Shown here: positions 56,358 through 64,000 of the stretch, one piece after another | Layout of the letters: each line of letters starts with the position of its first letter | Position numbering within the stretch: position 1 is the first letter of the stretch | Source of the DNA: Coriaria nepalensis | Taxonomy: Eukaryota > Streptophyta > Magnoliopsida > Cucurbitales > Coriariaceae | DNA length: 64,000 nt | Direction of reading: 5' to 3' | Assembly (NCBI GenBank): GCA_027186245.1 | Contig: CP114481.1 | Span: 55,374,569 to 55,438,568 of the forward strand | The notes under the pieces: generated by a model | What the model saw: only the letters and a program-made list of their open reading frames with translations | Told to the model about the DNA's origin: nothing | The model's database searches: none | Translations under genes and position numbers: made by a program

Positions 56358-58008
56358 ATGGATTCAGACGAACCGAATTATGGCAAACCAAGTGGAATCA
56401 GGTTCTTAGAGTTTATAAGAGGAAGAAGACCACTCTCCTTTAAAACCCATCAAGCCATTGTTCTAATTGTAACATTTTTAGCATACACGAGCTACCATGC
56501 CTCGAGAAAAACAAGCAGCATTGTCAAGAGTGCTCTCGACCCACAATCACCAGACATGGGCTTCCCTTGGAAAGCAACAAACTTGATTGAACCCCTCAAA
56601 AATAAAAACCATTCCAATTCACATGGAAATGGGTGGGCCCCATTCAACAGTCAAGACGGAACAAGGCTACTTGGCGAGCTCGATTTGGCTTTCCTGGGAG
56701 TATATGCTGGAGGAATGTACTTCTCAGGGCATTTGGGTGATAGAATGGACTTGAGGATATTCTTAACAGTTGGAATGTTAGGAACCGGGTTGTTTACTTC
56801 ACTGTTTGGGCTCGGATATTGGGCAAATATCCATAATTTCTTCTACTTTTTTATAGTTCAAGTACTTGCTGGGTTGTTTCAATCGACTGGGTGGCCTTCT
56901 GTGGTTGCAGTGGTGGGTAATTGGTTCGGAAAGAGCAAAAGAGGGCTAATTTTGGGAATATGGAATGCTCATACGTCAGTTGGGAATATTACAGGTTCTC
57001 TTATCGCTTCAGCTATGTTGGCTTATGGATGGGGTTGGTCTTTGGTTGTACCCAGTTTTATTATTGGTTTTGTTGGTTTGGCGGTGTTTGCTTTGCTTGC
57101 AGTTAGTCCGGAAAGCGTTGGGGTGGAAAAAGAAGAGGATGAATTGGGGGTTTCGGAGAAAGAAGGGAAGGGAGTGGTAGAAGTTAGAGAGCCTTTGTTG
57201 CAGGGAGAGACGGGTGGTCAGAAGGAGAAAGCAATTGGGTTTATCGAAGCATGGAAGATCCCGGGCGTTGCCCCTTTTGCGTTTTGTCTCTTCTTTGCTA
57301 AATTGGTGGCTTATACTTTCCTTTATTGGCTCCCTTTCTACATTAGCCACACAGGTTAGTTTATTTTCTAGATTCATTTCCTGACAACTTCAAGTTTTCA
57401 AGACAATTCTCAGAATCCTAATGTGTGTATACTATCTTGCAGCTATTGACGGGCATTACATATCGAGTAAAGCGGCCGGAAACCTATCGACACTTTTCGA
57501 TGTAGGAGGAGTGGTGGGAGGAATCCTAGCAGGCCACATATCGGACCGGTTAGATGCTCGAGCCATAACAGCCTCTTCTTTCATGTATTGTGCGATTCCA
57601 GCTCTTTACTTCTACCGTTGTTACGGGCACATCTCGATGACTATAAACATTGTTCTCATGCTCATAACGGGCATGTTTGTGAACGGGCCATATGCTCTTA
57701 TAACAACAGCTGTGTCAGCTGATTTGGGTACTCATAGTTCATTGAAGGGGAACTCTCGGGCACTGGCAACTGTGACGGCAATCATAGATGGGACCGGTTC
57801 CGTTGGGGCCGCTATTGGACCATTGTTGACCGGTTACATCTCGGCTCAGAGTTGGACAGCAGTTTTTAACATGTTGATGGCTGCCGCTCTAGTTGCAGGG
57901 TTATTTTTGACTAAGCTTGTTATGGCGGAGATGGCAGCAAAGATGAAGGAGTTGAAGTCGGAAAGAGTCCCGATATCAAAACCTGCATCAACTGTTCTAG
58001 AAGTATAA
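56358..58008 (+). CDS. Glycerol-3-phosphate transporter-like MFS protein (G3Pp family)
   Basis: Two coding exons (56358-57354 and 57443-58008) join in phase to 520 residues starting [19 protein letters not shown]. It belongs to the organophosphate:phosphate antiporter branch of the MFS. Family marks include [22 protein letters not shown] in the first span (read as THQAIVLIV and [10 protein letters not shown]), [38 protein letters not shown] and the second-half [11 protein letters not shown]. About twelve membrane spans flank a hydrophilic central loop (about residues 245-300, rich in E, K and G) that is poorly conserved in the family. Plant members (Arabidopsis G3Pp1-5) are proposed to carry glycerol-3-phosphate, and several respond to phosphate starvation. 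I cannot assign the paralogue. The start lies just after a 5' UTR intron. Confidence 0.93.
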
Positions 58009-58647
58009 AATCATCTTGTGTAGTTTATTTGTGATTTGTGCTGCACTAATGCGTGGTAAAGGATAGGAAGAGGGCAAGGAGGAGCTGGGATATCTCTGTA
58101 AATTACTATATATAGGTATATCATATGATCAAATATCTTTTTCTTAGTAAAAAGCATCGTAATGTCTCTGAAGATTGATTTGTGAGGAGTAGTTACTTGC
58201 TTTGTCATAATTAGTTATCAACAACACCCACTCGAACTTTTAAGTGTTGGCCACCAATATGAAACTCGCATCGGTCAAAGCATTTCCAAATTGTAGTGCA
58301 GAGAAACTGAAGTTTGGAAATTGCAAAACTGGAATTTTGATGGATACCCGCTTCAATAACAACTACCAATTATCCCATTACATGATTCATTTCAAAAGTA
58401 TGAATCAGACTTTCTGCCCACAAGTGTAAAACTCCAATCTATATCATGAAGAACAACAATAACATACTCTCAGAAAGTTCGGCTTCAAACCGGAAAAGGT
58501 CTCAGAAAGTGTATCGATCCATTGATCGTTCATTCATAACACTTTGCCCAAGATCCCCTTTTAGGAGAAAGAATCAATTTTCGTTTACCAAAAAAAGAAA
58601 AAAGAACAGAAACCTTGAAAAGCTTTAAGGCCCGACCAGTGAGTCAG
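58009..58647. other. Convergent intergenic region
   Basis: 3' flanks of the transporter and of the STMP1-like gene. No other gene seen. Confidence 0.5.
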
Positions 58648-58830
58648 TCAATCATCATCGCAATCATCGCCTCGCTTCTTCGGCTTGCGATAGTTCTCCT
58701 CCATGTGTTTGACCATGAAAAGTGCAGTGTTAGCGAGCTTCTTGACGTTAGGCACGTTGTAGTTCTGAGCTATGTACACTCCACAAGCTGTCCCTAGAAT
58801 GAACGAGAAAGTACTCTTTATAATTCCCAT
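58648..58830 (-). CDS. STMP1/DUF4535-like mitochondrial microprotein
   Basis: A 60-residue ORF starting MGIIKSTFSFILGTACGVYI. One membrane segment (about residues 7-22) is followed by AQNYNVPNVKKL and a basic HMEENYRKPKK, ending in an acidic DDCDDD. This is the plant form of DUF4535, related to short transmembrane mitochondrial protein 1, a tiny inner-membrane protein linked to respiratory complex function in animals. The family start MGIIK fixes the ATG at 58830; a longer in-frame ORF to 58863 is disregarded. It is divergent from the Iojap gene, 351 bp away. Confidence 0.85.
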   Translation of the reverse strand: MGIIKSTFSFILGTACGVYIAQNYNVPNVKKLANTALFMVKHMEENYRKPKKRGDDCDDD

Positions 58831-59181
58831 ACCTGATTCACTCTGCAGGTATGAATGGTTCACTCCGCAAGTATGAACCTTAACCCGTGAACGAGGGTTT
58901 TGGATTTGAAATTTGGGAAATGAAGATTTGGAGGTTTGGTTCTAGACTGATCGATTTTCGCTTCCTTGACGGAAAAGACAAGTAGACAACCAATCAGTGA
59001 ACGAATCGGACTCGCGGGTTTTTTTAAGGCCCGTACCTGCGCTTTGGTCCACAAACGGTTAATGTAGAGCTCAAGAGACATAAATTAGGTCATAGGCAAA
59101 AATATAGTAGCGGTTAGTTGAAACGCGCTCAGGCATTTCCAGAGACGTCTCGCTCATTCAGCACGAGTATAGGTGGTGGCG
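58831..59181. promoter_or_regulatory. Compact divergent promoter: STMP1-like / Iojap
   Basis: Only 351 bp separate the two start codons of two predicted mitochondrial-protein genes, so they probably share regulatory DNA. No canonical TATA box is evident on either side. Confidence 0.45.
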
Positions 59182-60614
59182 ATGTGGGCTTTGCGAGCTC
59201 GAGCTCGTACTCTCTCACGGCCGCTTCTTCAACTATGGAAGCTAGGATTTCTAGAGCTGAAAAACACGCTAACTTCATCCACTATGGATTTCACCAGAAA
59301 AGGATTACTCGACCTTCAGGAGGTCGAGAAGGTTCTGAGCGACGTTAGGGCCGACGACGTCAAAGTAATACCAGTTCCGGAAAACTATAATTGGGCGGAT
59401 CATATGGTGTTAGCCACTGGTAGGTCTACTTGGCACGTTAAGAACATCGCTCAAGCTCTACAAGGCAAGTTCCCTTTTGGTGATGTTAAACAAGCATAAT
59501 TTTCAGTTTGGTTCTCGAAACAAGGAGGCATGCTTCGATTATGGTTTTAGGTAACTTATAATATTCGTTTGCATTTGACATGAATAGGCTAAACAAAAGC
59601 AAAAAGGAGCTACTCGTATGACAATGCCTAGTGTGGAAGGACAAGAGGGAGGGAAATGGATTGTCGTTGACTCAGGTTTTGGCCATTCCTTAATCTATTA
59701 TTAGTTTGAATTCAATTACTTAATGAAGTTCCAGTTTCAAGTGATCTTATTTTGGTTTTTTTCTAGGCTATAGTCCAATGCCCTTCAGATTAGTGCAAAC
59801 CAATAATATATTAATCGCCTGTGAATTTTTGAAGGAATGAGTTTAAAACAATTTTCATTCATCATATACCCTTCGTAATGCATTTCAGAACAATAAATTA
59901 TTGCCATTGTGTGCTTTGGCACCAAATGGATTGATAAGGTGGAAGTATCTAGATGCTAAGTTGTGAAATTACATAACAAACTGTGTACTTAAATGTTTTT
60001 ATTTATTTATTTATTTATTTAGGCAAAGTGATAGTTCATGCTCTTGACGAGAAGGCCAGAGCTTACTACAATCTCGAGAATCTTTGGACAACAGGGACAG
60101 CGCATAGTGAATCTGCTCAGGTACAATCCCCCCTCTCTTTATCTCTTCTGCAAGGAAAATGGGGTTGGAAAATATTTTTCCTTAAACAAATGGGGCATGT
60201 CTACTTCCTTTCCCCTTATTTATCTGTCATGTTGGATTACCCTGCATTTGGTGCTTTCTGTCCTTCTCTTCCACCTGTTCCCTTAAAACCCTTGAGAATG
60301 AAAAGATCAAGCTTTTTTTCTCACTTGCTGTAAATTCCTTGACGACCTTGGTTAAGGTATTGTGGTAAAGTGGCAAGCGGTCAATGTTTGTTTTCATGTT
60401 ATTTAAGGAGTTAAACCTGCATATTGGAAAAGATTTTACTAAATTTACCTTATTTCTTTCTTCATTGATTTTTTTTCTCTCTCTTTAAAATTGTACATTC
60501 ATAATCTAATCCTTTGGCTATCTCAACCGCATTCTTGTTCAGGATTTGGAGAAAACTTTAATGAAAGTACGTCGAAAGAATAACTCGAAGAAACCTGCGC
60601 CTAAAACCTGTTAA
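59182..60614 (+). CDS. Iojap/RsfS-family mitochondrial ribosome silencing factor
   Basis: Exons: 1 from 59182 (MWALRARARTLSRPLLQLWK, an Arg-rich mitochondrial presequence) to about 59463; 2, 59588-59675; 3, 60023-60120; 4, 60543-60614. Domain blocks: LDLQEVEKVLSDVRADDVKV, NYNWADHMVLATGRSTWHVKNIAQAL, AKQKQKGATRM, KWIVVDSGKVIVHALDEKARAYYNLENLW. RsfS proteins bind the large ribosomal subunit protein uL14 and block subunit joining. The exon 1/2 junction is not clean. The only strong donor, CAAG|GCAAGT at 59464/59465, is of the rare GC type and leaves exon 2 one base out of phase, while an in-phase GT would add a few residues. Exons 2-4 join perfectly. Apart from this the gene looks normal. Confidence 0.82.
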
Positions 60615-61788
60615 GGGAAAGTGCTGTTTTATCATTATTTGGCAGAAAGAAAGCTGTGACTTATTGTGCTCTGCAGTATGAGGTAATGAATTTCTCTGTC
60701 TCAAAAATCTTTATTGGTGTTGGAATAAACTTATAAGGTATAATCTTCATGCCCAATTAAGGGTAAATAATGTATTCCCAAATTTTTTATATTCAACACA
60801 GACGATATGATATATAACCCATTTCCATGAATTATATCTACTTTGCTCTGTGGAAGAGACCAAAAAAATAATAATAATTAGTTAATTACACAGAACTTAT
60901 CTACACAGTTGTGAATAGAACCAATAGCTTGTAAACTCATATAGACTACCTCCTCTTTGTTTCCTTGTTCTAATGCCTTTCCTCTTTCTTGTATTGGTGG
61001 CAGGTATACAGTAGTTTGGATGAGAAGCTAATTGCAGGAGGTTAGAAGGAAACAGCTCTAAATGTTAATTACATTGGACAAATTGCTATGGATCTCTAGC
61101 ATACTTTGATACCAAAATAGCGAGTTAAATACCAAAATAAAGCTTCATTACTTTGAAATGAAACCTGTTGGAACTATCCAACCTAAGGCTCCCACAAAAT
61201 TATTTCCATCATAAAGAACAGTCCAAGCACATATAATAGGAACACGAGCGATTGAACTTAATGCTGCAACCCAGGTCCAAGAGAATAGACCTATCAGGAG
61301 GGGATAAAGACAGGACATAATCTTACACATGTTAAGCTCAATTCAAAACTGTCTATATAATATGATTACTTAAATTCAGTACAGCGTTCACATGGGGGAG
61401 GGATCAGTCTGAAAGTCATAAAAGTCGGACCTTTAAGATTCCTCATGTTCCCGTAATCTTCCCACATGACCATATGGCTATTTCCGTCCATCTCTCCTTC
61501 AAATTGCTTATAACTTCATTATCGAAATCAAAAGTTACATGGAAGTAAATTAAAATATATACATGAACGTCCAATTTTACCCTCTGTCACGCTGAAGTCC
61601 ACATCTTTTGACATTCCTCGTTCCTCTCAAAACCTTGTTTGTCTTCTTCGTCGTTACCTTTATCTCAAAGCTTTTCCTTTTCCACTCTACATTCATTTCC
61701 TTATGGATCATTTTTACTGGTGACCCTTTTTTCCTATTCGATTTCTTCGCTTTCAATCAGACTCGCTTTCAATCAGACCGAATTAGCC
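60615..61788. other. Spacer and BAG7 promoter
   Basis: A minus ORF of 60 codons at 61148-61330 has no recognised domain. From about 61560 the DNA is the 5' flank/UTR of BAG7. No other features seen. Confidence 0.5.
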
Positions 61789-63213
61789 ATGAGTCGACTC
61801 AGTAGGTTTGAGCTAATTGAGCCCTATCACCGTCAATCCTACTCCTACCCTTCCCTCTTCCTCACCGAATCCACTTCCATTTTCGCTCCTAAAACCCTAG
61901 CCTTGCCTTTTCCTTCCTTTTTCGAGGAAGAGGAAGAAGATGATTTTGGCTTCGGTCTCGACTTGTTTAAGTTCGGCGCTCGTTCTCGGGGATTTGAGGT
62001 GCTTGACTCCGTCTCTGATCTTATCCTCATCGAGGAGAAGCCGGCGGTTTTGTCCTACCGGAGGATACAGCGAGTTGAGAGGCCTAAAAATGAGCTTCTG
62101 CTGCAGAACTTGAGTAAACGAGTCGGTGAGCTGGAGTCCAAGTTTGATCGGCTGGTCAATGCGAAGATCGGCGGTGGTGTTGATCGGAAGTACACGTGGA
62201 CTAAGGAGATCAAAGGATCGGACAAGTACGGTGTTGATCGGAAGTACAAATGGACGGCAGAGATCAAGGACGGAAAGAAGGAGAAGCCTGATAAGAGCGA
62301 GAAGAAGTACCGGTGGACGGCTGAGATTAAAGAGAAGGGCGAGGAAGGTCCAATCCTACGGACGTACAAGTTCGAAGCATCATCTGGTGAAGCAAGTGAG
62401 TCTAGCGGATCAAAGAAGGAGAAGGAAATAGAGAAGAAGAAGAAGGGTAAGAAAGCAGAGAGCAAATGCCATGTGATAGAGATTGAAGAGCCTGACAATC
62501 ATGGAGTCGTAGTCCTGAGACAGGTACGCTCACAAATCCACTAAATATCTTAATCAAATCACTGAAATTTCCTCATTGAGAAACAAAAGACATCCATTTC
62601 TAACAACAAATGTGTTTTGGAGAAAGGCTTTTAGCAAGAGAGGTGAGGCAAGTCTTAGGGGCAAGAAGAAGGAGCTGTCTCCTCAAGATGCTGCAATGAT
62701 GATTCAGATCAGTTTCCGAGCATATCTCATTAGAAGATCACAATCTCTTCGTGCCCTAAGAGATCTAGCAGTGGCCAAGACCAAGCTCAAAGAAATCAGA
62801 GCTCTGTTCAATAACATCTCCTATCGCCGCCTGATTTCTCGGGACCCAGCTGAGAATCAGAGGTTTTCGGAGAAAATCATCGTCCTCCTCCTTACTGTTG
62901 ATGCTATTGAGGTGATAATATCTCACTTCTCTTAATAATATCTATCGGATTCAAAACTGTTACTGATAATTAAGTCATATTTGTGGCTCTCTCAATGTAG
63001 GGAGTTGATGTGATGGTGAGAGCTGCAAAGAGGTCAATGGTGGAGGAGCTGGAAGGCATGCTCAATGTGGTGGACCCACAACCTCTTGCGAAATCAGGAT
63101 CGATCAGAAGGAGGACATTCGATATGCCTGATGGTTCTGTTAGCAGAGAAATTGCAGCAGGTGTGGCTCAAGTTGTTCAAATGCTTGACGAGGCCGAAAA
63201 CAGTTCCTCGTGA
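61789..63213 (+). CDS. BAG7: BAG family co-chaperone 7-like (BAG7)
   Basis: Three exons (61789-62523, 62627-62911, 63001-63213) join in phase to 410 residues starting MSRLSRFELIEPY. Exon 1 ends in a segment with four repeats of K-Y-x-W-T-x-E-I-K or its variants (KYTWTKEIK, KYKWTAEIK, KYRWTAEIK, TYKFEAS), followed by a lysine-rich stretch. Exon 2 carries an IQ calmodulin-binding motif (MIQISFRAYLIRR, about 270-282) and the start of the BAG domain. Exon 3 completes it (EGVDVMVRAAKRSMVEELEGM split across the 62911/63001 junction). The BAG domain binds the HSP70 ATPase domain. In Arabidopsis BAG7 is ER-located and acts in the heat and unfolded-protein response. The length is slightly below the Arabidopsis protein, mainly in the acidic N-terminal part. 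Upstream in-frame Met codons at 61639 are less likely starts. Confidence 0.92.
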
Positions 63214-64000
63214 GAAAGATGGTAATGTGCTCAAATCACTTCCATTTCCCCACCATGTGTCGTTTGATTTAATGGTTCAACCTTTGATATGTTGTTTTTC
63301 TAATCGAATGGATTATATGTTTATGAGGCCCATGTTAAACTTCCACACTACTAGTTTGTTTGTAGGAGGCTACTAATAACTTGTGTGTGTATCGTTTCCT
63401 GTTTTGCTAATTTAGAGCAACTTTTGTGACTGATTTGGTCTGTATGAGATAATGCTATTGTATTTTGTTTTTGATAACATCACTCCACTTTTCCAGTTTG
63501 GGTTGCTTTTATGGTTGAGTTTGCAAATAATATATATCATACATAAATGAATTTGCATTGCATTTTTTTAGCTAAATTTTGCAAATGAGGCCGGAGGTTT
63601 TGAAGTTTTCTGGCAACAGGTCGGCACAAAGTGATTCATCCAGCAAAACATGAAAACATGAAAACATGAGCCCATTGATCTATTCGCCTAAACGGGTCGC
63701 GCGAGCTATATGGACTCAGGATTTTCGTCTCCCGTTTCTCTAGATTTTGCATTTTGAGAAATGTGAATGGGATTTTCTTACGTAGGCTTAATAGCTGGGT
63801 TCAACGAACCCCATGGCCCTTCTTAATGGCCCATTCAGTGATATATCTAATTCTAATAAAGCCCACGGTTGATTGGTAGAATCAAGCTGGGTTCACGCTT
63901 GTGTCTAAGTTGAATCATTCATTATACCCGCAAATGACGTGACATTAATGTATAGTTTGTTTTGTTTGGTAGAATTAGATTTTATCAACGTTGGACATAC
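63214..64000. other. 3' flank of BAG7
   Basis: 3' UTR and spacer to the end of the window. No gene recognised. Confidence 0.5.

Noticed and set aside
61148..61330. 60-codon minus ORF with a hydrophobic stretch
   Set aside because: No family resemblance and no flanking exon; probably chance.

Overview
The window is nuclear DNA of a eudicot plant. Coding regions are split by short T-rich introns, intergenic DNA is AT-rich, Ty1/copia retrotransposons with the usual plant tRNA-Met primer site are present, and every recognisable gene is closest to an Arabidopsis-type family. I cannot name the species.

Left third (0-20 kb): an accessory region. It holds a tandem family of small two-exon genes on the minus strand (copies A, B, C and D near 2.3, 4.8, 14.9 and 16.3 kb). 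They encode predicted secreted peptides with a hydrophobic leader and a conserved C-terminal W-x-G-G-Y-x-H-x-P-N motif. I do not recognise the family. The array has been invaded repeatedly: a truncated copia with one LTR lies beside copy B; an old decayed copia (5.5-14.76 kb) has taken the second exon of copy C; a 322-bp MITE-like element sits inside that old copia; and a complete young copia (9254-14320, identical LTRs, ATGTG target duplication) interrupts its RNase H region. A decayed LINE follows at 18.7-19.5 kb.

Middle (20-43.5 kb): a compact run of housekeeping genes. These are SMC2 of condensin (minus, 20 exons, 1175 aa), GONST3-type nucleotide-sugar transporter (plus), a PLAC8/cell-number-regulator 6-like gene (minus), PEX11B-type peroxin (minus), a LUC7-like U1 snRNP protein (plus) and Golgi tether subunit COG7 (minus, 10 exons, 835 aa). 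Exon sums are in phase and match family lengths, so these models are firm.

43.8-54.1 kb: a degenerate cluster of three small-heat-shock-protein-like (HSP20, alpha-crystallin domain) copies. Copy 1 is split by a second copy of the same copia family in the opposite orientation (44126-49174, TTTTT duplication, gag-pol frameshifted). In copy 2 the first exon is replaced by a truncated gypsy-type gag ORF that can splice in frame to the HSP20 exon, giving a predicted 407-aa gag-HSP20 chimera. Copy 3 keeps a textbook heat shock element, TATA box and mitochondrial presequence, but its crystallin domain is frameshifted.

Right end (54-64 kb): ordinary genes again. They are a glycerol-3-phosphate transporter-type MFS protein (plus), a 60-aa STMP1/DUF4535-like mitochondrial microprotein (minus), an Iojap/RsfS mitochondrial ribosome factor (plus) and BAG7-type co-chaperone (plus).

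Most worth following up: the tandem peptide family, the gag-HSP20 fusion, the dense WRKY/TGA-type motif array in the copia leader, and the two opposed copia copies that bracket the housekeeping block.
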